A stretch of 64,000 nucleotides of DNA, from contig JAPPMA010000053.1 in the NCBI GenBank assembly GCA_028819295.1, positions 1-64,000 of the forward strand, given 5' to 3'. Numbering within the stretch: position 1 is the first letter of the stretch; each line of letters begins with the position of its first letter. A program made the translations under genes and the position numbers. The notes below the pieces were generated by a model that was not told where the DNA came from, searched no databases, and worked only from the letters and a program-made list of their open reading frames with translations. The stretch is from a bacterium (GTDB taxonomy: Bacteria; Actinomycetota; Acidimicrobiia; Acidimicrobiales; Bin134). Below are positions 42,313 through 51,300 of the stretch, one piece after another.

Positions 42313-43122
42313 CTAGCGCGGCTGGCATTGGGGGCAGAAAGTAAGCGTGCGGGCGTCGTAGGTGCGGTGTTGGAGCGGAGCAGCGCAGCGCAGACAGGGT
42401 TGGCCCGAGCGGCCGTAGCAGGCCAGAGCATTCTGGTGGCTTCCCTTGCCCCCGTCGGCGTTGCGGTAGTCGCGCAGGGTGGTGCCGCCATTGTCCAGCC
42501 CGGCCTTTAGCACCTCTAGGAGCGCAGTGTGGAGGGTGGTGGCGGCCGGACGGCTGATCCGACGCTTGGCCGGGTGGATGCCGGCCATCCACAGGGCCTC
42601 GGTTCCGTAGATGTTGCCGACGCCGGCCACTGGCTTCTGGCTGAGGAGCTGAGTGGGGATTCGGCGGCGGCTGTTGCGAAGGGCCCGATAGAAGCCCTCC
42701 GCGGTGAAGTCAGGACCGAGGGCGTCGGGGCCTTGGGCAGCCAGGGTGGGAATCGTGTCGTATCGGCCGGCGGGCACACAGCGGATTCGGCCGAAACGGC
42801 GCACGTCCCGGTAGGCCAGGTATTCGCTGCCGTCGAGTTGCCACCAGGCCCGGATGTAGGGATCGTCGGGGATGGCGGGGATGGCGGGGACGATGGCCAG
42901 GGCCCCGGTCATGCCCAGGTGGATGATGAGCTCCCGGCCGTCGTCTAGGGGGGCGATCAGGTACTTGCCTTTGCGGTTCAGTCCTTGGACCGCGGTGCCG
43001 ACAGCGGCCGCCGCGGGGGTGAACTTCTCTGATTCGTGGGAGCGGGCATCCTGGATGTGGCGGCCTTCGAGCCGGGGTGCCAGTTGGCGGCGGATGGTCT
43101 CGACTTCGGGCAGCTCGGGCAC
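42313..43122 (-). CDS. mutM: Formamidopyrimidine-DNA glycosylase
   Basis: A 269-aa Fpg/MutM repair enzyme that excises oxidised purines. It begins MPELPEVETIRR with catalytic Pro2 and Glu3; the beta-clamp Lys is in LNRKGKYL; the helix-two-turn-helix reads KPVAGVGNIYGTEALW; and the C-terminal zinc finger has CYGRSGQPCLRC and FCPQC. All key residues are present. It lies 3 nt downstream of the nucleotidyltransferase gene and 25 nt upstream of the ChsH-like fusion, in a long minus-strand run. Confidence 0.96.
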   Translation of the reverse strand: MPELPEVETIRRQLAPRLEGRHIQDARSHESEKFTPAAAAVGTAVQGLNRKGKYLIAPLDDGRELIIHLGMTGALAIVPAIPAIPDDPYIRAWWQLDGSEYLAYRDVRRFGRIRCVPAGRYDTIPTLAAQGPDALGPDFTAEGFYRALRNSRRRIPTQLLSQKPVAGVGNIYGTEALWMAGIHPAKRRISRPAATTLHTALLEVLKAGLDNGGTTLRDYRNADGGKGSHQNALACYGRSGQPCLRCAAPLQHRTYDARTLTFCPQCQPR

Positions 43123-43125
43123 GGG

Positions 43126-43929
43126 TTAGCGGGACTCGAGGGCGGTGCGGGCGATTTCGAGGTCACCGGGGTTGGTGACGCCGATCCAGGTTTCGTCGGT
43201 GGTGACTACTCGGACGGTGAGCGCCCTCTTCTCCATTTCTTCTGCGACGGCGTGGGGGAGTAGGTATTCGGCCGTGGGATCGTCGCCGTGTTCGGCGAGG
43301 AATCGACCGAAGCCCTCTTGCAGCACGTCCAAGAACATCGGTGAGAACGCCCATAGGTTCATGGACACGATGGTGCCCTCGGGGAAGGCGTTGTCGGCAC
43401 GGGAGATGCCCTCCTGCTCGACGATGCCGACCAGGCGGTCGCCGTCAACCTGGCACACACCCCGGGTCACGGTGCCCTCGGCGGGCAGGGTGCGGTCGAG
43501 GCGGTAGCCGCACAGCCAAGCCTCGTTGTGGGCCGTGGTCGGCATGGCTTGGGCGAGGGCGGCATAGGCGGTGGGGCCGTAGTAGTCGTCGGCGTTGCAC
43601 ACCACGAACGGGCCAGATACCGCCTCGGCGGCCGATAGCACGGCATGGGCGGTACCCCACGGCTTGGGGCGGGCCGGGCCGTGCTCGTCTTGGCGCACGT
43701 AGGCCACATCGATATCTGCGGGAAGGCCGCCACGCATTTCAAAGTGCCGTTGCACGTCGGCTTCGATGTCGCTGCGCACGATGAGCACCACCCGGCTGGC
43801 GCCGGCGGCTCGGGCGTCGGCAATGGCGAAGTCCAGAAACGCCTCGCCGTTGGGCCCCACCCGCGCAAGCTGCTTGGTTCCGCCGAATCGCGACCCAAGC
43901 CCCGCGGCCATAACCACCAGTGTGAACAT
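43126..43929 (-). CDS. Sugar-phosphate nucleotidyltransferase-like protein
   Basis: A 267-aa Rossmann-type NTP transferase. VVMAAGLGSRFGGTKQL is the nucleotide-binding signature (GxGxRxG...K) and VVCNADDYYGPTAYA supplies the metal-binding Asp residues. GTAHAVLSAA also fits. It lacks the C-terminal hexapeptide repeats of GlmU or RmlA-type enzymes. It probably forms an NDP-sugar or related activated compound; the substrate is not readable. It sits 13 nt after the helicase-nuclease gene. Confidence 0.88.
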   Translation of the reverse strand: MFTLVVMAAGLGSRFGGTKQLARVGPNGEAFLDFAIADARAAGASRVVLIVRSDIEADVQRHFEMRGGLPADIDVAYVRQDEHGPARPKPWGTAHAVLSAAEAVSGPFVVCNADDYYGPTAYAALAQAMPTTAHNEAWLCGYRLDRTLPAEGTVTRGVCQVDGDRLVGIVEQEGISRADNAFPEGTIVSMNLWAFSPMFLDVLQEGFGRFLAEHGDDPTAEYLLPHAVAEEMEKRALTVRVVTTDETWIGVTNPGDLEIARTALESR

Positions 43930-43942
43930 CGCCTTCTTCTTA

Positions 43943-46900
43943 TCAGGCCGCAGCCGATGCCAGCCTTCGGCGGACTTCTTGTTGGGCTGAGGCTAGGACA
44001 TCGCCGGCGATGACCACCTCGATTGCGTCTTCGCTTTGGCGGGCGAATATCAGCACGCAGCGGGCCACGGCCTCACCCACTGCCTGCTCCACGGCCAGGG
44101 AATAGGCCGCCACTTGGAGCTTGTAGCGGTCGATCTTGTCTTGGAATACACCGTCGTCGTGAGTGTCGTCGGTCTTGTAGTCCACCACCACCAAACCCTC
44201 GGGGGTGCGGTAGAGCAGATCGATATAGCCCTCCACCACTGTTCCCGCCAATGGCGCGGCGACGAAGAGCTCCTTCCAGTGTTTTGAGGCTGCCGCCTCT
44301 CGCACGGTGGTGGACTCCAGGGCCGACTTGACCAGGGCGCGAACAGTGCTCTTGGCCTGTATGACGCCCTCAGACTTGGCCTGGTTGTCGACAACCAGGC
44401 CAAACCCCTTCGCATTGGTGGCCAGGTCTACGGTTTGCAGAACGCCATGAACAGCCCTGCCGATCTGCGTGCCTCCCCGTCCTTTGCGCCTCGGGGTTTG
44501 CCGATCGTCGTCGTGGTCGTCGGGGATGTCCTTGGGATCGGGTCTTGCTGAATCCAGGGTAGCGCCAGCCTCGATTTGCCCGATTGCCGAGCCGCTTATC
44601 GCCAGCGGCCTTTGGGCGTCGGCCAACGCGGATTCTCGTTCGGCCTTCCAGCCGGTGTACGACATCAAGGGGGAGACGACAGCCCTTTCGGCGGGCAGGG
44701 TGTCTGGCTGCCAGTCGACTTCGGGAAGGTCGGCAGCATGTTCAGCCACTAGATCGGCCATGGTCGGTTTGGCGGTGCTGTTCTCGGGGCGCTCCACGCG
44801 ATGGGCCGAAACGACCAGGTGGTCTCTGGCCCGGGTGAGGGCCACATACAGCAGGCGCACCCGCTCGGCCTCTTCCATCTGCTCTTCACGAGCTCGGTGC
44901 TCGGCGAAGGTCTTGGTCAACAGAGAATTGGTGAAGCGAACTCCGAAGCCGCCCGAGGCGGGCCACACCAGGTTGGCGGTCATGGTTCGGGACCGGGCGT
45001 AGGTGCCCGACAGGATCACGATAGGGAACTCCCGGCCCTTGGCGGCGTGGACGGTGGTGATTCGAACCGCGTTGTCGTCGGTCTCAGACAAGATGACGTC
45101 GGTCTCCCTCGTCCTCTCACTCACTTTGCGGTCGACCCAGGCGATGAACTCCCTCAGCCCTCCACCGGCGGCCTCTTCGAACTGGCGGGCCTGATCGGCC
45201 ACCACTTGGAGGTTTCTCCACACGTCGCGGGGGCGCTGGCCGCCGAAGCAGCCGGACTCCATCAGGCGCCGGTCGGCCACGATGCGCTCAATGAGCACAC
45301 TGGGGCTCAGCCACCGCACTTGGTTGTGGAGGGCGGCTAGCCAGCCCATCGCTTCCGCCACCGGATGATCGGCAGAAAGCGACGGGGGCAGTGGCGCCAA
45401 GAAGTTCCATCGGCCGCCGTGCATTACCCGGAAGGTGAAGAGGTCGTCGTCACCGCAGCCAAAGGCTGGGGAGCGCAGCGCATTGAGCAGCGCCACCTCG
45501 TCGGCGGGATCGGCAGCAGTCCTGACAACGGCCATCACATCCCGAATGGCCCGGCTGGCCCAGATCAGCGAGCCGGCCTCGATCCGGTAGGGGATGCCGT
45601 GGCGATCCAGCGCCGGCTCAAGCTGGGACATCGACGTACGGGTGGGCAGCAATATGCAGATGTCCTCCAGCCGAGCTGCCCGCCACAGGTCGTGGTCGTC
45701 TTCGTCCCGGCCGTCGCCTACCGACCAGCCTTGGCCGATGGCGGTCAAGATGGCCTGAGCGACGTCTTCGGCCTCGGCTTCGCGCAACTCGCCGGTGCGT
45801 GTTCCCCGAGGATGCTCTGTGTTCAATACGACCACCGGAGCTCCCGTCGGCGGTTCGCCGCGGACGGGGTCGAGCCGCTGATAGGGGGGCTGGACATGCT
45901 GCTCTCCGTCGTCGGGCGGCGCCATGAAACCGTCGAACAGTTCGTTGATCCAAGCGATGATGGGTTTGACCGTGCGGAAGTTCCGGGTGAGCGTCTTGCG
46001 GGCGACGGTCGGCCCGCTTCCGGCTTCGGCGAGCACCGCGATGTCAGCTCGGCGGAAACGGTAGATCGACTGCTTGGGGTCGCCAACGTAGAACAACCGT
46101 CCGGGCTGGTCTTGGAGACTGGGCCAGTCCTCGGCGTCCTCAGGTGGGCTGGCAATGAGCTTGGCCAGGTCGATCTGGATGGGGTCGGTGTCTTGAAACT
46201 CGTCGAGCAGCAGCCGCTGATAGCGCTCTGCCAGGGCGGCTCGCACTCCTGCGCCGTGTCGGGGGTGTCGCAACAGGTCCCGGGCCAGCACCAACAGGTC
46301 GTGGAACTCCAGCACTCCCCGTTGTCGGCGGTCATCGGCAGCTTCCAGGGTGAGTGCCCCCAATACCAGGGCAAGCCGCTCGAGGATCGCATCAACGATG
46401 TCCTGCTTGGCTCGGGTGATGGCATCGCCCAGGTCGCGGAGCTGGCCGGCCACTTCCGATAGCGAGGGGCGTTCGTCGTCTCCTTCGGGCCAGTTGGCTT
46501 TTCGGCCTGCTTTGGCAAACCTCAAGCCCGGCTGCACCAGCAAGGTCAAGATCTGCTCGTTGTTGCCCTTGGCTCGGCGGAGCAGTTCGGCTCGCTCGCC
46601 GACCGCTTCGAGCCGGGGCAGCATCTTGTCGTCAGGGTCGAGGCAAAACTCGGCCAAGCGGGCCACCGCTTGGAGCCGGTCGGCGAAATCACTGAGGTCG
46701 GGCAGCTCGACTGGTCCGGTGGGAGGGGGGAGCGCTCCCATGCGTTCGGCTACCAGATCCCAGTTGTTGTCGAGCTCTTGGGCCAGATCATGCAGATGGG
46801 TGATGGAGATTCCCAGAATTCGGGCCAACACCAGGGGGTGTTGGTGCTCGGGGCTGTGCAGCAGTCGCGCCCGCGACTCCTCCCAGCGATCCTCAAACGT

Positions 46901-47281
46901 GTCAAAGGGGCTCACCTCCAGCCGGGGCGGCAGACCGGCTTCGATGGCGTGTTGGGAGAGGATGCGGAGCGCGAATCCGTGGAGGGTGGTGATGGCCGCA
47001 CCGTCGAGCTGGTCGAGGGCTTCGGGGTGGTTGCCGGTGCGGGAGAGCCGCTGGCGAAGGCGGTTCTTCAGTTCTTCGGCGGCCTTCTCGGTAAAGGTGA
47101 TTGCCGCGATGTTCTCCATGGCGATGCCGTGGTCGAGCAGGGCCAGCACCCGCTCAACCAACGCGGTGGTCTTGCCCGATCCGGCACCGGCTTCCACAAA
47201 CAGGGTCGAGCCCAAATCGGCGGTGATGGTTTTCCGGTCGGCTTCATCTTGGGCGGGTCGGGTGGGCTCAGGCGCGGCCAT
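43943..47281 (-). CDS. UvrD/AddA-type helicase with C-terminal nuclease
   Basis: About 1112 aa, a superfamily 1A helicase for double-strand break processing. Walker A AGAGSGKTTAL near residue 32, motif Ia ITFTEKAAEEL, motif II LLDEFQDTDPIQIDL, motif III YVGDPKQSIYRFR, motif V HAAKGREFPIVIL and motif VI RLLYVALTRARDHL are complete. The C-terminal RecB nuclease domain has GYIDLLYRTPEGLVVVDYKTD (D...DYK). It lacks an iron-sulphur cysteine set. ATG 47281 is preferred over a TTG two codons upstream. It lies 2 nt after its AddB-like partner; together they resemble AddAB or mycobacterial AdnAB. Confidence 0.94.
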   Translation of the reverse strand: MAAPEPTRPAQDEADRKTITADLGSTLFVEAGAGSGKTTALVERVLALLDHGIAMENIAAITFTEKAAEELKNRLRQRLSRTGNHPEALDQLDGAAITTLHGFALRILSQHAIEAGLPPRLEVSPFDTFEDRWEESRARLLHSPEHQHPLVLARILGISITHLHDLAQELDNNWDLVAERMGALPPPTGPVELPDLSDFADRLQAVARLAEFCLDPDDKMLPRLEAVGERAELLRRAKGNNEQILTLLVQPGLRFAKAGRKANWPEGDDERPSLSEVAGQLRDLGDAITRAKQDIVDAILERLALVLGALTLEAADDRRQRGVLEFHDLLVLARDLLRHPRHGAGVRAALAERYQRLLLDEFQDTDPIQIDLAKLIASPPEDAEDWPSLQDQPGRLFYVGDPKQSIYRFRRADIAVLAEAGSGPTVARKTLTRNFRTVKPIIAWINELFDGFMAPPDDGEQHVQPPYQRLDPVRGEPPTGAPVVVLNTEHPRGTRTGELREAEAEDVAQAILTAIGQGWSVGDGRDEDDHDLWRAARLEDICILLPTRTSMSQLEPALDRHGIPYRIEAGSLIWASRAIRDVMAVVRTAADPADEVALLNALRSPAFGCGDDDLFTFRVMHGGRWNFLAPLPPSLSADHPVAEAMGWLAALHNQVRWLSPSVLIERIVADRRLMESGCFGGQRPRDVWRNLQVVADQARQFEEAAGGGLREFIAWVDRKVSERTRETDVILSETDDNAVRITTVHAAKGREFPIVILSGTYARSRTMTANLVWPASGGFGVRFTNSLLTKTFAEHRAREEQMEEAERVRLLYVALTRARDHLVVSAHRVERPENSTAKPTMADLVAEHAADLPEVDWQPDTLPAERAVVSPLMSYTGWKAERESALADAQRPLAISGSAIGQIEAGATLDSARPDPKDIPDDHDDDRQTPRRKGRGGTQIGRAVHGVLQTVDLATNAKGFGLVVDNQAKSEGVIQAKSTVRALVKSALESTTVREAAASKHWKELFVAAPLAGTVVEGYIDLLYRTPEGLVVVDYKTDDTHDDGVFQDKIDRYKLQVAAYSLAVEQAVGEAVARCVLIFARQSEDAIEVVIAGDVLASAQQEVRRRLASAAA

Positions 47282-47283
47282 TG

Positions 47284-50200
47284 TCAATCCGCCTCGCCGT
47301 GGGGATCATCCTCTGGGGGTTCGGCCAAGGTGCGGTAACCGGCCAGCTCATCCTGATGCAGCATGCGCTCCCATTTCCGGCGCCGGTCCTCAGTGCCGAG
47401 GCGGTCGGCGTTGCAGTAGTCGCAGTATTGGCTGAACGCGCCATCGGTTTGGCCGGGTTGAGGCCGGTCGCAGAACACGCCGGCCCCGATTCCCTCGGTG
47501 ATGGCGCCCAGAGCGTCTCGAAAGCGGCTGAGCGCGGTCTCGTCGAGGGTGTAGCCGCAGGTCTTGAACTCTTGCTCGCCGGTAACGAACCAGTACTGCC
47601 CTCGCACCGGGACACCGGAGTTGGCCAGGCCAGCCCGAGCCGCCAGTCCGTACACCGGAAGCTGGAGCCGGGTGCCCCGCTGGACCGGATCCCAATTTTT
47701 GCTGCCTTCGTCCAAGTCTTTGTAAGGATCGGATTTGCCGATCTTGTAATCGGTTACCAGCAGGCCGCCTTCTCCCTGGTCGACCCGGTCGATTTGTCCT
47801 CGGAACCGCACCGCCTGGCCATTGGGCATGTCAACTTCGATTGCCTCGTAGTCGCCGGCCTTGTTGTCGCCCATCCCGAAGGCCAACTCGCTGGCCACGG
47901 GGGCGACGAGGCGTTGTTGGCGCAGTTCATTGTCCTCTCGCAAGAAGCGGTCCAGGTCGGCCATGATCCGGCTGCGGTCGTGGTGCCAGTAAACCGGTGT
48001 GCCGGTCAATCCCTTGGCCTCGGCCTCGGCACACTTCTGCTCTCCGATCTCCAGCAGCCGACGGTGCTGCTCTTCGGTCCAAGGTTGGCCGGGAGGAGGC
48101 ACCAGGCCGCGGCCCAGCTGATCTTTCATGAACTCGTCCAGCACCTCGTGAACCAGCGATCCCTTTTCCAAAGCGGAGATGGCCACCAGCTCCTCGGGCT
48201 GCTCCGCGGTCTGCACTCCCAAGACGTGTCTGAACAGGTAGCGCATCGGGCAGTCGGCCCACGCCTCCAGGCTGGTGGGCGACATCACGCTTCCGGTCAG
48301 CTCGGAGAGGTCGAGGGCGCTCAAGTTGCCGTCGAAGCGGGTGAACCGGTCTGAGGCTCGGGCGGAAGCCAACTCTGCCCCTCGGGCCAGCACCCGGTCG
48401 TCGGGAAGCGGGTGATCGTCGGAGCTGCTGGCCGGGGCCAGCAGCCGCAACCGGAACTCCTGGTCGGTGGCGGGGAATTCGGCAGCCACCACCCGGCCTG
48501 AGAATGAGGGTATGTGCTCGAACCAATCACAAGACTCGTCACCGGACAGGCGTTCCAGATCGCCGCTCTCCACCCGGCGGCCGGCCAGGGCGGTGGCGGT
48601 GTCGAGCAGCCAGCGCGACGGATGCTGCTCGGAAGCCCGCCGAGCGTCGCCTCGGGCGTAAACCAGCGTGGTCGAACGGGCAGAAGCCATTGCGGCAAGA
48701 AAGCTGCGGTGCTGATCGTGGTGCTGGTCGGCCAATAAACACAGGTCGTCTCCGGCCGCTTTGCGCTCTCGGTCGGGCAGGAGCGGATCGTCGGAGGGGC
48801 TGTGGGGGAAGGTCCCCTCGGCCATGCCGAGGATGATCAACCGTTCGAGCTCCATGCCCAGCGGGTCGCCAACCTGACCCACAAACACACCCTTTCCCAC
48901 TACTCCCGCCCTGGCTGCGGGGACCCCCAACGACGAAACCAGGGTGGGCAAGAACGCGCCGGTTCGAGGACGGCCCTCGATGTCGTCAAGGCATCCCAGT
49001 CGGTCGATGACTTCCCGGATGGCCTTGGCCGCCTGTTGCTCAGACTCGGGCCAATTGTCGTCGGGTGCCCCCATCCCCAAGTAGACGCCGATGAGGCCCT
49101 CGACCCACTGGCACCAATCCTTCCAAGTGGTCGGAGCGGGATTGGGGGAGAGGTCGCGTTCCAATTTGGCCATGAACTGGGCCAGCGAGTCGGCGTGGCC
49201 TGCCTGACGGTTGAGCCACTCTACGCGGCCGGGGGTGCCGTCGGCGCTCTGCTGCTCCTTCGCTGCCTTGACCCGAAGTTCGTCGGCGTGCTGACGGAGA
49301 CGCATCTGCCACTGATCGGCCCCCCTGGACACACCGGCCCGACGGGATACTTGCTCCCAGGCCATCACCGGCGCGGGCTGGGCACCGGTTCTCGCCGGTG
49401 ATGATGGGTCAGACTCGGGAGCGACGGTGGGGAAGGCCGCCGACAGCAGGGCAAACACCTCATCGCGGCGAAAGTCGCGGTTTTTCAGGTGCAGCATGGC
49501 AAGGAGCCCTCGCCCCACCAGCGAGTCGGCCAGAGTGCGCCCGCTGGGGCCGTTGAACTCGATGCCAGCGGCGTCGAACTGCTCCTGCACTTGTCGGATC
49601 ACGGGTGGTCCGCCTCCGCACAGCACAGCGATGCGAGCCAGCGGGATGCCCAGTCGAGCCGCCTCCACCACTTCTCGCAATGCCACCTGGACCTCTTCGG
49701 CCCCAGTGGCCGCGGTGATGATCCTCTGTCCATGCGGGGGAGATGGGGATGTCTTGGCACCCAGCGCCCCACCCATGCGAAGCACCGACGCCTCCACCGG
49801 TGCGTCGGCCTGGTGATCACCGGTGAGCCCGGCGATCACCACTACCGGGACCCTCTCGGCCACCGCCGACACCATCCGCCCCTGCGACTTGGTGACCCGC
49901 TGAGGCAGATACACGATCACCGAGCCGAGTTCGCCGAGGACTTCGGCGCTCAGATTGGGCTTCAGTGCTTCGATTGCGAGTTCGGCCAAGTCTTGTCCGT
50001 CGTACCATCTGTCGCGCAGCTCGCCTCGAACGTGGCGGCACAAGCGGACCACATCGGCGGCCCGTGTGCTCTGTGCGGCTAGCTTGTCGAGCCCGTCGTT
50101 GGAAATGTCCCGCAGATCGCGATACGACCGCATCAATGCCTGCTCGGTGGCCGGGTGGTGGGCTGAGGCGTGAAACAAGCCGGGGTCGGTGTCCAGTACC

Positions 50201-50493
50201 TGGCGTATAGCCACGCCGATCTCCAGATCTGACAGCGGCTTGCGAGCAAGCTCCACTGCCATCTTCCGTCCAGCCAGACGTTCGGCCAGGTCGAAGAGCT
50301 TGAGGAAGTTCACCGCGGTTATTCCCCGGCCCTTGGTTCCCAGCGCACGCCGAGCCGCCAAGCCGGCGATGTTGGTGGGCACTACCACCGTCACCGGGGC
50401 CAGCGGATCGCCCTGTTTGAACGCGGCGATCTGCTCGCCCAGCCGCTCGATGGCGGGTGGCCCGTAGGGGGTGCAGATGACCTCGACGCTCAC
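47284..50493 (-). CDS. AddB-like helicase-nuclease subunit
   Basis: A 1069-aa partner of the AddA-like protein. The N-terminal Walker A position reads VVVPTNIAGLAARRAL with no GxGK(S/T), so the motor appears inactive, as in subunits that only scan DNA. Residues about 580-620 (LIILGMAEGTFPHSPSDDPLL) match AddB. The C-terminal nuclease has FRGQIDRVDQGEGGLLVTDYKIGK. Cysteines in ADCPMRYLF, GVFCDRP and SQYCDYC form a likely 4Fe-4S set around the nuclease domain, as in AddB and AdnA. The gene is first of a minus-strand run reaching 39631. Confidence 0.88.
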   Translation of the reverse strand: MSVEVICTPYGPPAIERLGEQIAAFKQGDPLAPVTVVVPTNIAGLAARRALGTKGRGITAVNFLKLFDLAERLAGRKMAVELARKPLSDLEIGVAIRQVLDTDPGLFHASAHHPATEQALMRSYRDLRDISNDGLDKLAAQSTRAADVVRLCRHVRGELRDRWYDGQDLAELAIEALKPNLSAEVLGELGSVIVYLPQRVTKSQGRMVSAVAERVPVVVIAGLTGDHQADAPVEASVLRMGGALGAKTSPSPPHGQRIITAATGAEEVQVALREVVEAARLGIPLARIAVLCGGGPPVIRQVQEQFDAAGIEFNGPSGRTLADSLVGRGLLAMLHLKNRDFRRDEVFALLSAAFPTVAPESDPSSPARTGAQPAPVMAWEQVSRRAGVSRGADQWQMRLRQHADELRVKAAKEQQSADGTPGRVEWLNRQAGHADSLAQFMAKLERDLSPNPAPTTWKDWCQWVEGLIGVYLGMGAPDDNWPESEQQAAKAIREVIDRLGCLDDIEGRPRTGAFLPTLVSSLGVPAARAGVVGKGVFVGQVGDPLGMELERLIILGMAEGTFPHSPSDDPLLPDRERKAAGDDLCLLADQHHDQHRSFLAAMASARSTTLVYARGDARRASEQHPSRWLLDTATALAGRRVESGDLERLSGDESCDWFEHIPSFSGRVVAAEFPATDQEFRLRLLAPASSSDDHPLPDDRVLARGAELASARASDRFTRFDGNLSALDLSELTGSVMSPTSLEAWADCPMRYLFRHVLGVQTAEQPEELVAISALEKGSLVHEVLDEFMKDQLGRGLVPPPGQPWTEEQHRRLLEIGEQKCAEAEAKGLTGTPVYWHHDRSRIMADLDRFLREDNELRQQRLVAPVASELAFGMGDNKAGDYEAIEVDMPNGQAVRFRGQIDRVDQGEGGLLVTDYKIGKSDPYKDLDEGSKNWDPVQRGTRLQLPVYGLAARAGLANSGVPVRGQYWFVTGEQEFKTCGYTLDETALSRFRDALGAITEGIGAGVFCDRPQPGQTDGAFSQYCDYCNADRLGTEDRRRKWERMLHQDELAGYRTLAEPPEDDPHGEAD

Positions 50494-50668
50494 GGGTCAG
50501 ACTCTAGAGAACCCCGGTGACAGTTCTCGGCGCCTGGTCGATCAGGTGTCGAATTTGACCACTCGAAATGGTGGTTGTCGGGTGTCGTGCCTGCCAGTAG
50601 GATGGGAGCACCACGTGTGGGCGGTGTATCGGTCCTCCTTTCGGAATTCTGGATGGAAGAGGCTAGGT

Positions 50669-51073
50669 ATGCTGGTGGACGAGAGCAGGCGGTTGACGCT
50701 GCTAGATCGGTTGAGAGAGGTGCTAGGTGAGGAGGAGGCGAGAACTTTGATCGAGTGTTTGCCTCCTGTGCGCTGGGAACAGCTCGCCACCAAAGACGAC
50801 GTCAAAGCGAGCGAAGACCGGATTCGCACCGAGATGAACGGCAAATTCGCCAACGTCGACGGCAAATTCGCCCAGGTTGAGGCCGGATTCGAGCGCGTCT
50901 GGGCCGAGTTCGCCACTGTTCGAGGCGAGTTGGCGGAGCACCGCGGCGAGTTGGCGGAGCACCGCGGCGAGATTGCGCTTCAGATGGCCCGGCAGACCCG
51001 GACGTTGGTGTTCATCATGTCGGGGTTCATGCTGACCATCTGGGGCACTCTGCTGGGTGTCGGCCTGACGTAG
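50669..51073 (+). CDS. Heptad-repeat coiled-coil protein with C-terminal membrane anchor
   Basis: A 134-aa small protein not assigned to a named family, though it recalls CCDC90/DUF1640-type proteins. After an N-terminal helix (LLDRLREVLGEEEARTLIE) it has seven consecutive 7-residue units: GKFANVD, GKFAQVE, AGFERVW, AEFATVR, GELAEHR, GELAEHR, GEIALQM. This is an almost ideal coiled coil. It ends in one transmembrane helix (TLVFIMSGFMLTIWGTLLGVGL). The exact GELAEHR repeat corresponds to a 21-bp DNA duplication (about 50930-50971). ATG 50669 follows ggaagagg. It is divergent from the AddB-like gene across 175 nt. Confidence 0.8.
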   Translation: MLVDESRRLTLLDRLREVLGEEEARTLIECLPPVRWEQLATKDDVKASEDRIRTEMNGKFANVDGKFAQVEAGFERVWAEFATVRGELAEHRGELAEHRGEIALQMARQTRTLVFIMSGFMLTIWGTLLGVGLT

Positions 51074-51096
51074 CTGCCCTCCGAGCCGGCAAACGC

Positions 51097-51186
51097 TTAG
51101 ACGGCGTAGAGGGGGTCGCCGGGTGTGCCCGGGGGGATGCACTGCTTGATCACCGGCTCGGCCCATCCGTCGGCGGCTTCGAAATG
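51097..51186 (-). pseudogene. Methyltransferase C-terminal remnant
   Basis: The minus strand encodes FEAADGWAEPVIKQCIPPGT, then PGDPLYAV and a TAA stop. The intact methyltransferase at 53723-54328 ends with FEAAEGWAEPVTKQCIPLGT and PGDPLYAVYAA. The two DNA segments are about 85% identical and in the same orientation. Only the tail of this second copy remains, with no upstream frame. It marks a past duplication or a deletion between paralogues. Confidence 0.75.
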
Positions 51187-51220
51187 GTGGGATCAGCCCG
51201 CCCGTCGTTTCCCCTCCCGC

Positions 51221-51256
51221 GGGCATCTAGATTTGCTAAAGCAAGACTAGATGCCC
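51221..51256. terminator. Strong hairpin, possible bidirectional terminator
   Basis: A perfect 10-bp stem (gggcatctag / ctagatgccc) encloses a further stem (tttgc / gcaag) around the loop taaa, with one A-A mismatch between them. It lies downstream of both the plus-strand coiled-coil gene and the minus-strand secreted-protein gene. No long U-tract follows on either strand, so factor-assisted termination or another RNA role is possible. Confidence 0.6.
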
Positions 51257-51300
51257 CCCTCTCTCCCATGAAAGAGGGGAACTGGCATGGCTCAGACACT

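Noticed and set aside
50471-50668. N-terminal extension of the heptad-repeat protein
   Set aside because: No motif or ribosome site; it overlaps the start region of the divergent AddB-like gene. ATG 50669 with a purine-rich leader is better.
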